28,534 bases of DNA from JAZDMK01 sp043800975 (GTDB taxonomy: Bacteria > Bacteroidota > Bacteroidia > Bacteroidales > JAHJDW01), in assembly GCA_043800975.1 (NCBI GenBank), contig JAZDMK010000244.1, positions 1 to 28,534 of the forward strand, in the 5' to 3' direction. Under the pieces are notes generated by a model. It was given only the letters and a program-made list of their open reading frames with translations, did not search any database and was not told where the DNA came from. Numbering within the stretch: position 1 is the stretch's first letter; every line of letters starts with the position of its first letter. The translations under genes and the position numbers were made by a program. Positions 1-9,200 of the stretch are shown here, in pieces.

Positions 1-1
1 G

Positions 2-1207
2 TCTTATTATCAATCACCTAAAAATGAAATGTTTTTTGGTGGAATGAATGGATTGAATTCTTTTTTTCCATCTGAAATTAAACGCAATATGCATGTGCCA
101 CCCATTGAAATCACATCGTTTAAAGTTTTTAATAAAGTAGTAAAAACAGAGTTTGAAAATGGAGACACAATCCGATTAAATTATACCGATAACTTTTTCA
201 CACTCGAATTTGCAGCTCTCGATTTTGCTAATCCCTATAAAAATAGTTACTCCTACCGTCTTGAAAATTTTGATAAGCGCTGGATTTTTGTAGATGCCAA
301 CAAACGTTCGGCAGAATATACAGATGTTAATCCGGGTACTTATACCTTTTGGGTAAAGGGTTCAAACAATGATGGTGTATGGAACGAAAAGGGAATCAAG
401 CTAACCATCATCATTAAACCGCCCTGGTGGAAAACATGGGCTTTTCGAATTGGGCTTTCTGTTTTTATTGTTTTTCTGGGTTGGCTGATTGTTTATCTTC
501 AGGTTCGTCGCTCGCGCCGTAAACATGAATTACAGCGTAAAATGCTGGAGATCGAAAGAAATGTTTTTGATCTGGAACAGAAATCCCTGCGCCTGCAAAT
601 GAATCCGCATTTTATTTTTAATTCATTGAATTCAATTCAGAGCTTTATTATTAATAATGATACAGACAAAGCCACGCGTTATCTGGCGAAATTCGCCCAG
701 TTGATGCGTCTTATCCTGACCAATTCCAGAGAAGCTTTTGTTTCTGTAAAAGACGAAGTGAAAACACTGACACATTATTTAGATATAGAAAAACTGCGTT
801 TTGATAATAAATTCGATTACATAATTCAGGTTGATCCTGCTATCGATGATGATTTTGTGGGAGTGCCTCCGATGATTTTGCAGCCGTATGTTGAAAATGC
901 AATCCTGCATGGAATTATCCATCTGAAAGAAAGAGGAAAAATTATTATCACCCTGACGCAAAAACATGATATCATTCAGGCTATCGTGGAAGACAATGGA
1001 ATCGGTCGTGAGCGTGCGATGAAAATTAAAAATGAATCCGGATTGCATCATCAGTCACGCGGCATGAATATTACCCGCGAACGACTTGAGATTCTGGGCA
1101 GACAAACCAATCAGGAAATTAATGTAATAGTAATCGATTTGATTGATGACTTGGGAAGCCCTGCCGGTACTCGTGTTGAAATTAATTTGCCGTATCGGGA
1201 AATTTAA
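2..1207 (+). CDS. LytS-type sensor histidine kinase, 5' end cut off by window edge
   Basis: This is the C-terminal part of a membrane sensor kinase; the frame is open to the left window edge, so the ATG at 29 is internal. The first visible residues (FFGGMNGLNSFFP) look like the last blade of a two-component-regulator beta-propeller. A Y_Y_Y-type beta-sandwich follows (codons at about 115-420), ending in a PGTYTFWVKGSNNDG stretch. One membrane helix lies at about 435-500, then a short coiled coil. The LytS/YehU-type His_kinase domain holds the phosphoacceptor histidine in NPHFIFNSLNS (His codon 608-610). The ATPase domain has the N box PYVENAILHGI and the G box VEDNGIGRERA. By family, the periplasmic propeller senses a ligand, often a glycan or other polymer, and the cytoplasmic part phosphorylates a LytTR regulator. 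The next gene encodes exactly such a regulator, which makes a cognate pair very likely. The ligand is unknown. Confidence 0.93.
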   Translation, partial: SYYQSPKNEMFFGGMNGLNSFFPSEIKRNMHVPPIEITSFKVFNKVVKTEFENGDTIRLNYTDNFFTLEFAALDFANPYKNSYSYRLENFDKRWIFVDANKRSAEYTDVNPGTYTFWVKGSNNDGVWNEKGIKLTIIIKPPWWKTWAFRIGLSVFIVFLGWLIVYLQVRRSRRKHELQRKMLEIERNVFDLEQKSLRLQMNPHFIFNSLNSIQSFIINNDTDKATRYLAKFAQLMRLILTNSREAFVSVKDEVKTLTHYLDIEKLRFDNKFDYIIQVDPAIDDDFVGVPPMILQPYVENAILHGIIHLKERGKIIITLTQKHDIIQAIVEDNGIGRERAMKIKNESGLHHQSRGMNITRERLEILGRQTNQEINVIVIDLIDDLGSPAGTRVEINLPYREI

Positions 1208-1271
1208 TCTTACGATGTATGTTTGTATTTTATTTTAATATTAACGATATTTGAACCTTCAAACAAAAGTT

Positions 1272-2015
1272 ATGATTCGTGCCCTGATCGTTGATGATGA
1301 AAAAACCTCGCGTGAAACGCTGACCGGGCTTTTGCGCAGGTATTGCAAAAATGTTGAGATTCTCGGCGAAGCGGACGGGCTTGCCACTGCTAAGAAACAA
1401 ATTGCCGATCTGAAACCCGACCTCGTGTTTCTCGATATTCAAATGCCCGACGGAAGCGGGTTTAAGCTGCTTGAAGAATTACCTGAAATTACATTTGAAG
1501 TATGCTTCACCACGGCTTATGATCAGTATGCAATCAAAGCAATCCGATACAGCGCTCTGGATTATTTGCTCAAACCCATCAATCCCGAGGATCTGATTAA
1601 CGCGATTGAAAAACTTGAAAAAAAAAACAAGACCTCTGATAAAACCAACATAAAAGTTTTTCTTGAAAATGTTCGATCTGCACCCAAAGACAATCCTAAA
1701 ATAGTCCTTTCAACCAGCGATGGAATGCATGTTGTTGAGGTAAATCAGATTGTTCGCTGTGAATCGGATGATTGCTACACTCATTTTTTCTTTTCCGACG
1801 GAAAAAAAATATTTGTTTCGAAAACACTGAAGGATTATGAGGATATGCTTTCTGATTTCAATTTTGTACGACCTCATAAATCACATTTAATAAATACAAA
1901 GTTTATTAAAACATACCTTCGGAACGAAGGAAACATACAAATGTCGGATAACACAATCATTCCTGTATCCCGCAGAAAACGCGAGTTTATTCTTGAGGTT
2001 ATCAATAATCTGTAG
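1272..2015 (+). CDS. LytTR-family response regulator
   Basis: A 247-residue regulator with an N-terminal receiver domain and a C-terminal LytTR DNA-binding domain. The receiver shows the acidic pair D8/D9 (IVDDE), the phosphoacceptor D55 in LVFLDIQMPDGSG, the switch threonine region CFTTAYD and the conserved lysine K101 in DYLLKP. The LytTR domain covers roughly residues 140-247 (VRCESDDCYTHFF, FVRPHKSHLIN, IPVSRRKREF). I chose the ATG at 1272 because it places MIRALIVDDE in the standard position; a TTG at 1251 would add seven residues. The gene lies 64 bases behind the kinase. A TATGTTTG (1218-1225) in the gap fits a -7 element but has no matching -33 box, so the pair may be co-transcribed. 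LytTR proteins bind phased direct repeats; a good candidate lies downstream at 2148-2205. Confidence 0.95.
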   Translation: MIRALIVDDEKTSRETLTGLLRRYCKNVEILGEADGLATAKKQIADLKPDLVFLDIQMPDGSGFKLLEELPEITFEVCFTTAYDQYAIKAIRYSALDYLLKPINPEDLINAIEKLEKKNKTSDKTNIKVFLENVRSAPKDNPKIVLSTSDGMHVVEVNQIVRCESDDCYTHFFFSDGKKIFVSKTLKDYEDMLSDFNFVRPHKSHLINTKFIKTYLRNEGNIQMSDNTIIPVSRRKREFILEVINNL

Positions 2016-2147
2016 ATTTATTGTCCGAAATCAAATAAACGCCTGTCAAATTTTTTAAGAAAATATTAACATTTCACTTTTCCCAAAACCCTTCTGATAG
2101 CGCTCTGCAGTTACACTTCTTATAATAATTTGAAAGACAGATTGTTT

Positions 2148-2205
2148 ACCGTTAACTGATTCAAACTAACCGTTAACTGATTCATATCAACCTATCGCTG
2201 ATTAT
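2148..2205 (+). repeat. Three 21-bp-phased direct repeats, candidate LytTR operator
   Basis: ACCGTTAACTGATTCA occurs perfectly at 2148-2163 and again at 2169-2184. A degenerate third copy at 2190-2205 (ACCTATCGCTGATTAT) matches 10 of 16 positions. The period is exactly 21 bases in both steps, two turns of the helix. The core ACCGTTAAC fits 8 of 9 positions of the published LytTR half-site consensus [TA][AC][CA]GTTN[AG][TG], and LytTR dimers bind two such 9-bp repeats about 12 bases apart, as here. The third copy lacks GTT. A LytTR gene ends 132 bases upstream. Binding is inferred. Confidence 0.6.
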
Positions 2206-2208
2206 GTA

Positions 2209-2239
2209 TTGTTAAGGAAATGTTAAAAGACTATGTTTA
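2209..2239 (+). promoter_or_regulatory. Candidate promoter next to the LytTR-like repeats
   Basis: TTG (2209-2211), 20 bases, then TATGTTTA (2232-2239), which fits TAnnTTTG at 7 of 8 positions. Transcription would start near 2246 and give a leader of about 330 bases for the receptor cassette. The -33 box begins four bases after the third repeat unit, the usual layout for an activator-dependent promoter. Motif evidence only. Confidence 0.45.
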
Positions 2240-2498
2240 CATCATCATTCAGCAAATCGTGTTCCTTTGCAATGAATCGTTCTTCACGGGCTTGTCCCAT
2301 AAAAAGGTACCCAGCGCCCTCTCTCTTTAGATAAGTGTTTGAAATGTTGATGCTTATGGCTTTTTTAACAGCCTTTTTTACTCTACCTCAAGATTTCTGA
2401 TTTTTTACAAAGAAAAGATATTTTAAACACCTAATATGCTTAATTTAAACCGAAAAAGGAAAATCAGGACATAAAAAATCCTTAAGGCTGAAAATTTA

Positions 2499-2530
2499 TT
2501 TGGAGATTAAATCTTTTTCTTTATAAATTT
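2499..2530 (+). promoter_or_regulatory. Second candidate promoter, proximal to the receptor gene
   Basis: TTTG (2499-2502), 20 bases, then TAAATTTA (2523-2530), 7 of 8 positions of TAnnTTTG. Transcription would begin near 2537, about 40 bases before the receptor ATG at 2578. It could supply basal expression while the distal promoter answers to the two-component system. Confidence 0.42.
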
Positions 2531-2577
2531 ACCAGCCCTTAAAAAGTGCAGTAATCGTAAAACGTAAAATCAAGTTT

Positions 2578-5500
2578 ATGCTTAGAAAACTATTCATTTC
2601 CGTAGTGCTTGTAATTGGAGCGAACGCGTTGGGTTTTGCGCAATCCGGCGCGCTGAAAGGAAAAGTGATTGATTCTCAATCAAAAGAACCAATCCCTTTT
2701 GCGAACATCGTCCTGGAGACGGGTGGGAGACAGTTTACTGGTGCTACTTCCGACTTTGACGGAAACTACACCATCAAACCGCTTCCTCCTGGCAAATATG
2801 ACGTCAAAGCATCGTATGTTGGATACAAGCCATTGCAGATTAACGGCGTTGTTGCCAACTCCGACAAAATCACTTTCCTGGACATCTCTCTCGACGCAAC
2901 AGTCGTGAACATTGATGTTTTTGAAGTTAAGGACTACAGAGTTCCTCTGATTTCCAAGGATGAAACTTCCTCAGGTCAAACCGTAACTTCTGAAGAAATT
3001 GCTAAAATGCCCGGCCGTACAGCCAACTCTGTAGTTGCTACAGTGGGTGGTGTTATTGCTACTGATGGTGGAAACAGTGTACGCGGTGCTCGTGCCGAAG
3101 GTACTGTTACCTATATCGATGGTGTAAGGGTGCGTGGATCAGGTAATGTTCCCGCTCAGGCCATCGAACAGGTTTCTGTTGTTACCGGGGGTTATCCCGC
3201 TCAGTATGGTGATGCGACAGGTGGTATTATCAATATCACAACCAAAGGCCCTTCTCGCGAATGGGGCGGTGGTGTTGAAATCCTTACTTCCCAGTTTATT
3301 GATAAATATGGCTACAACCTGATTGGCTTTAGCTTGCAGGGCCCCATTCTGATGGGAAAAGATAAAAAGAAGAATTCTTCATTGCTTGGTTTCTTCATAT
3401 CTGGTGAAGCAAAATCAATTAAAGATGAAAATCCTTCTGCGATAGGAATCTGGAAAGTTAAAGACTCAATCCTGAATGCGATTCAGACGGAACCATTAAG
3501 ACCGTCAGGAACCAGTACCTATGCAACCTGGTATAATACCGAATTTATTACCCGTGATGATCTGGAAAAAATAAAAGCCAGAAATAACAATGGACAGAAA
3601 GGAATCAATATCACAAGCAAAATTGATGTCCGTACTTCAGCTACCACGAATCTTACCATTGGCGGATCGATTGATTATACAAAGTGGCAAGCTTACCAAT
3701 ACGCTTACACATTATTTAATAATGATAATAATCCTTTTGTTACGGATAATACATGGCGTGTTTTTGGTCGCTTTACCCAGCGGTTTAATACCTCCGATAC
3801 AGCCAAAAAGAAAGCTGTAATTAAAAATGTTTATTACTCAATTCAGGCTGACTATTCTCAGTTCTCTAGGGTTGTAGAAGATGAGGATTTTAAAGACAAT
3901 CTTTTTAAATATGGTTATGTAGGTAAATTTACTACCAACCGTATACGGTCTTATTCACAGGGCTATGAACAGGATTCTACTTCTGGAATGTGGGCGCATT
4001 TACACAACGGCTTTGCAGATACCCTCGTTGAATTTGAACCCGGAACTTCTAATCCGGTTCTGTCAAACTACACATCACAGTTTTATGACATTTTCCCCTC
4101 AACCTCTTTCCTTTTCAATAACCTCACCAACATTCAGCTTGGTGGTGGTCTGCTGAACGGAGATCTCCCGGCCAATGCATATAGTATCTGGACAAATGTT
4201 GGGGTGCCTTATAATTCTTATAATAGAACGAACCAAACCCAGATGACTTTTAATGCCACCGGTTCTGCTGATATAAACAACCATGCAGTATCAGTCGGTT
4301 TTTCATATGAACAACGTGTTGACCGTGGCTTTGGATATAGTCCTGTTGGTATTTGGGGCTTAATGCGTCAATTGACAAACAAACATATTCTGGAGTTGGA
4401 TAAAAACAATCCGCACCAGGTAGTGGATGTTAATGGTGTCTTTCAGGATACAATCTGGTACGACCGCTTGTATGATGCCGGCTCTCAGGCATACTTTGAT
4501 ATTCAGTTGAGAGAGCATCTGGGAATTGAAAAGAACAGTCTGGAATACATAGATATCGATTCATACAGTCCGGATGAATTCAGTATTGATATGTTTAGTG
4601 CTGATGAACTTTTAAATAGTGGAAAATCGTATGTAAACTATTATGGATATGACCATCTGGGAAATATGTTAAACAACAAACCCAGTTTTGATGATTTCTT
4701 CACCAAGGTAGATGAGAATGGTAATTATACCCGCGAAATAGGTGCCTATGAGCCAATCTACATGGCTGGTTACATTCAGGACAAGTTTGCTTTTGATGAT
4801 CTGGTATTTAATGTGGGTGTTCGTTTTGACCGATTCGATGCTAACCAGAAGGTGCTGAAAGATAAATATCTTCTGTTTAATGCTAAAACTGCTGGAGAAG
4901 TTGGCCAGCTTGATGGTGTTGAAGTTACACATCCTTCAAATATTGGAACTGATTATGTAGTTTATGTTGACGACAAACTCAATCCTAAAAATGTTGTAGG
5001 TTATCGTAATGAAGGAACCTGGTATAATTCTCAGGGAATTGAAGTTACAGATCCCTATTCAACAATGTATCCAAATGGTGTTACCATCCCTTATCTGGTT
5101 GATCCTACCAATAGTGTTTTGAGCTCTTCAGCTTTTGAAGATTATAAACCTCAGATCACAATGATGCCCCGTATTGCTTTCTCATTCCCCATTTCTGATA
5201 AAGCATTGTTCTCTGCTCACTATGCTGAGTTATCAAAGAGACCCTCCGGAGGTATTCGTTTGGATCCAACCGATTATTTTTACATCGCTGAAAATGCAAG
5301 CAGCGTGCTTAATAATCCAAACCTGAAACCGGAGCGTACCATTGACTATGAATTGGGTTTCCAGCAGGTATTGTCCAAAACATCCTCTCTGAAGATTTCT
5401 TCTTATTATCGTGAACAAAGAAATCTTGTGCAGGTATTCCGCGTAACGGGAGCTTATCCGATCTCTTATATTTCTTATGACAACATCGACTTTGGTACTG

Positions 5501-6252
5501 TAAAGGGTTTCACAGTTGCTTATGACCTTCGCCATACAGGAAATGTTTGGATGAAAGCCAGCTATACCCTTCAGTTTGCTGATGGTACGGGCTCATCATC
5601 CACTTCAGGACTGAGTCTGGTAAGTTCTGATCAGCCCAACCTTCGCACCATGACACCGCTTGATTTTGACAGAAGACACATGATTCAGATGGTTGTTGAC
5701 TATCGTTATGGAGAAGGCAAAGAATATAACGGACCCAAACTCACAAAGAAAATTAAAGGAACCGATAAAGTTAAAACAATTGAATTACTCGCTAATACAG
5801 GAGCTAACTTTACAATGTCTGCAGGATCAGGAACACCCTACAGCAAACAATCAAATGTTACTTCTGAAGCAACCGGCGTTGGAAAACCCATTCTGAAAGG
5901 GATGATCAACGGCGCACGCTTACCCTGGGAATTCCGTATTGACGCTCGCGTTGACAGAGATATTCTGTTGACATGGGGCGGAAAGAAAGAAGGCTCCAAG
6001 AAGAAAGAAGCTTATCTGAACGTTTACTTCCAGATTCTGAATTTGCTGAATACCCGTAATATTAATGGTGTGTATCGGGCAACCGGTAACCCTAACGACG
6101 ATGGATACCTTGCAGCTCCGGAATACCAGACTTCGATCAATTCTCAAAATTCACCGCAAGCATTCCGCGATCTGTATGTGGCATACGCTAACAGTCCTTA
6201 TAATTACAGCACTCCCAGAATCGTCCGTTTCGGCGTTTCTTTGGGATTCTAA
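2578..6252 (+). CDS. TonB-dependent receptor with carboxypeptidase-like N-terminal domain
   Basis: A 1,224-residue outer-membrane receptor. Residues 1-21 form a signal peptide ending in LGFA. Residues about 25-110 form a carboxypeptidase-regulatory-like beta-sandwich (GKVIDSQSKEPIPFANI ... TSDFDGNYTIKPLPPGKYDV). The plug domain follows at about 125-235, with SVRGARAEG, TYIDGVRV and the typical plug end YPAQYGDATGGIINITTKG. The rest is the 22-strand-type barrel, ending in RIVRFGVSLGF with the terminal phenylalanine expected of a BAM substrate. It is long for the family, so the extracellular loops are large. Such receptors use TonB energy to move large ligands or serve as surface transport platforms. 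A SusC assignment is not supported: the typical SusD gene does not follow. Instead the next genes encode a T9SS-type giant and a PorV/PorQ protein, probably in the same transcript. The substrate cannot be read from sequence. Confidence 0.93.
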   Translation: MLRKLFISVVLVIGANALGFAQSGALKGKVIDSQSKEPIPFANIVLETGGRQFTGATSDFDGNYTIKPLPPGKYDVKASYVGYKPLQINGVVANSDKITFLDISLDATVVNIDVFEVKDYRVPLISKDETSSGQTVTSEEIAKMPGRTANSVVATVGGVIATDGGNSVRGARAEGTVTYIDGVRVRGSGNVPAQAIEQVSVVTGGYPAQYGDATGGIINITTKGPSREWGGGVEILTSQFIDKYGYNLIGFSLQGPILMGKDKKKNSSLLGFFISGEAKSIKDENPSAIGIWKVKDSILNAIQTEPLRPSGTSTYATWYNTEFITRDDLEKIKARNNNGQKGINITSKIDVRTSATTNLTIGGSIDYTKWQAYQYAYTLFNNDNNPFVTDNTWRVFGRFTQRFNTSDTAKKKAVIKNVYYSIQADYSQFSRVVEDEDFKDNLFKYGYVGKFTTNRIRSYSQGYEQDSTSGMWAHLHNGFADTLVEFEPGTSNPVLSNYTSQFYDIFPSTSFLFNNLTNIQLGGGLLNGDLPANAYSIWTNVGVPYNSYNRTNQTQMTFNATGSADINNHAVSVGFSYEQRVDRGFGYSPVGIWGLMRQLTNKHILELDKNNPHQVVDVNGVFQDTIWYDRLYDAGSQAYFDIQLREHLGIEKNSLEYIDIDSYSPDEFSIDMFSADELLNSGKSYVNYYGYDHLGNMLNNKPSFDDFFTKVDENGNYTREIGAYEPIYMAGYIQDKFAFDDLVFNVGVRFDRFDANQKVLKDKYLLFNAKTAGEVGQLDGVEVTHPSNIGTDYVVYVDDKLNPKNVVGYRNEGTWYNSQGIEVTDPYSTMYPNGVTIPYLVDPTNSVLSSSAFEDYKPQITMMPRIAFSFPISDKALFSAHYAELSKRPSGGIRLDPTDYFYIAENASSVLNNPNLKPERTIDYELGFQQVLSKTSSLKISSYYREQRNLVQVFRVTGAYPISYISYDNIDFGTVKGFTVAYDLRHTGNVWMKASYTLQFADGTGSSSTSGLSLVSSDQPNLRTMTPLDFDRRHMIQMVVDYRYGEGKEYNGPKLTKKIKGTDKVKTIELLANTGANFTMSAGSGTPYSKQSNVTSEATGVGKPILKGMINGARLPWEFRIDARVDRDILLTWGGKKEGSKKKEAYLNVYFQILNLLNTRNINGVYRATGNPNDDGYLAAPEYQTSINSQNSPQAFRDLYVAYANSPYNYSTPRIVRFGVSLGF

Positions 6253-6281
6253 AATTTGGTTCAACGATTAAAATGTGTATT

Positions 6282-9200
6282 ATGAAAAATAATTTTATTC
6301 TCAAGACTTTTTTCATCACACTGCTGGGTTTGTTCTTAGCCACAAATGCAATGGCAAAAAATACTCCTTTTACTAACCAGCAGGGAGAAGGGCATAAAGT
6401 AATGGCTACTGCCTGTAAACCCGCTTCCGGAACTACGGATCTCGACATTAATAATGTACGTGCCCGTATTAATACCGGTGGTGATATGTGGTGGGACCTT
6501 CAAAGCGTTGCAAAATATGAAATTCCCAAAGGTTCAAAGAAACATTCTATGTTCTCTGGTGCTTTGTGGATGGCAGGTATTGATGTTAACGGACAGCTTA
6601 AATGTGCTGCACAAAGATACCGCGGTACAGGAAATGACTTCTGGACAGGTCCTTTGACAACCGATGGTACGGCTTCGATTACTTCGGAACAATGTGATTA
6701 TTATGACAAACATTATAAAATTACACGCGCTGAAGTAGATCAGTTTGTTGCATGGTTTAATGACCCGAGTGCATTCCCCGGTTACTCAGTACCGGCTTCA
6801 ATAATTAACTGGCCGGCCCATGGAAATGTAGCCTTAGGCGAACCCAAAGATCTCGCTCCATTTTTTGATAACAATGCGAATGGTGAATATGAAATACAAG
6901 ATGGGGATTATCCCTATTATGACCTTTATGGAACCATAGATTGCCATCAGGGTGATGGTGACCGCATTCTTTATGGCGACCAGACCTTATGGTGGGTTTT
7001 CAATGATAAAGGTAATGTTCACTCCGAAACCAAAGGTTCGCCAATTGGAATGGAAATTCGTGCACAGGCTTTTGCCTTTACCACAAATGACGAAATCAAC
7101 AACATGACTTTCTACAATTATCAGATGATCAATCGCTCAACCTATACACTCACAGGAACTTATTTCTCACAGTGGGTGGATGCCGACCTTGGTTTTTCAG
7201 ATGATGATTTCACAGGTTGTGATGTTCAGCGCGGATTAGGCTATGTTTATAATGGCAAATCAGTTGATGGTAGCGGAAAACCAGATCATTATGGCGCAAA
7301 TCCACCTGCAGTGGGTGTTGACTTTTTCCAAGGTCCTTATATGGATAAAGATTTAATGGATAATCCAAAAGGTATTGATGAAGGTATCAACGGTGTGAAT
7401 TTCGGTGATGGTGAAATTGATAATGAACGTTTTGGTATGCGTCGTTTTGTATATCATAACAGGGATGGAAGTAATTCGGCAATTACTGATCCAATTATTG
7501 CTCCTCATTATTATAACCTTCTTCGCGGTATCTGGAAAGACAATACCCGCATGTTATATGGCGGAAATGGTCACGTATCTGATCCTAAGGCATGTGGCCC
7601 TGAATGTGACTTCATGTTTCCGGGTAACACTGATCCTCAGCACTGGGGAACCGGATACCAAATACCCAACTGCAATATCAATGACTGGACTGAAGAGACC
7701 ATGGGAAACCTTCCTCTGGATAGACGTTTTATGCATTCTGCTGGTCCCTTTACCTTGGAACCTAATTCAGTTAACTTCATTACTGTAGGTATTCCCTGGG
7801 CACGCGCCACTTCAGGCGGTCCGTTTGCTTCTGTTAACCTTTTAAAAATGGCTGATGATAAATGTCAGAGCCTTTTTGATAACTGCTTTGATATTCTGGA
7901 CGGCCCGGATGCACCTGAACTTACTATTCAGGAACTTGACCGTGAACTTATTATTATGATCGGAAACAAGTACCTCACTTCTAATAACTATAAAGAAGTT
8001 TATCAGGAAACGGATCCGATTATTGCTGACTCAGCTGTCAGCGTTGCTTATAACTATACTCCAGTGGATACAATTGGAGGTGTGATCCAATATGAGTGTG
8101 AAACGTTAATTACAATAACTCATTTCGATCGCCTGTATAGATTCGAGGGTTATATGGTTTATCAGTGCAAAGACGCTACTGTTACCGTAGCTGATCTTGA
8201 GAATCCTGATTTGGCAAGGCTTGCTGCACAATGTGACATTAAAAATGGTGTGTCACGAATTATTAATTATGAGTTTGATGAAAGCCTGAGTGCAAGTATT
8301 CCAAAAGAAAAAGTGAACGGAGCAAACCTGGGGATCAAACACTCTTATCAGGTTTATGATGATCTGTTTGCAACCAATAACAAGCGCCTTATTAACCACA
8401 AGAAGTATTATTACATGGCGATTGCCTATGCATACAATAATTATAAAAATTATGATCCAACAGATCCTTTGCAGCTGGACGGACAGAAACTGCCCTTCAA
8501 GGCTGGCCGAAAAACAGGTATTGGAACATCGATTAATGCGTATTCAGCCATACCTCATATTCCTTCACCAGAAAATGGGGGAACAATTATTCAGGCTCAG
8601 TATGGCTACGGACCCAAAATAACCCGTATCGAAGGACAGGGAAACGGCGGTAATATTCTCGATCTGACACCGGAAAGTATTGATCAGTTAATGTCTGTTT
8701 CCAGTGCTCCATTCATTATTCTTAATCCTACTTATGAAAACAACAAGGGTCCGGTTGATATCCGTGTTGTAGATCCATTGAACGTTCCGGATGGCGACTT
8801 TACGCTCAAATTTAATAAGGATCTTGTTCCTTCAATTGATAGTGCAAGCTGGGTTCTGACGAATACTACTACTGGTCAGCAGTGGACTTCGGATAAAACT
8901 ATCAAGGTAGGAAACGAACAAATCATCACAGAAATCGGATTGTCGATTTTCATTCAGCAGGCAGTCGTACCTTTCTTTGAGATTAGCAGTGAAGTCTGTT
9001 GGGATAGTCTTAACAATGGATTTCAGGAAGCCACAACTGTTTATGCTGACAGTAGTAAAAAATGGTTTGGTGGAGTACCTGATATTGATGGCAGTCTGGA
9101 TGCTTTCAACTGGATTCGTTCAGGCTCAGATCCTGCTTCATACGGCGGTAAAGATGATGATGAGGTGTATGAAAAAGTATTAATGGGCAATTCCGCATTT

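Larger units (their letters stand above)
2016..2577 (+). other. Regulatory intergenic region before the receptor cassette
   Basis: This 562-base AT-rich gap has no credible coding frame. From left to right it holds three phased 21-bp repeat units (2148-2205), a candidate promoter that starts four bases after them (2209-2239), about 260 bases of unexplained sequence, and a second candidate promoter (2499-2530) just before the receptor gene. A weak hairpin with a T-run at 2358-2379 (GGCT/AGCC) sits inside the would-be leader; four base pairs are too few to call it a terminator. Confidence 0.6.

Noticed and set aside
2358..2379. Hairpin plus T-run as an attenuator in the receptor leader
   Set aside because: The stem has only four base pairs with an eight-base loop. 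It is mentioned as a lead but not called.
2578..6252. Reading the receptor as a SusC and the next gene as SusD
   Set aside because: The downstream protein is about 1,374 residues, has a standard signal peptide without a lipobox and ends in a T9SS-type tail. It shows no SusD features.
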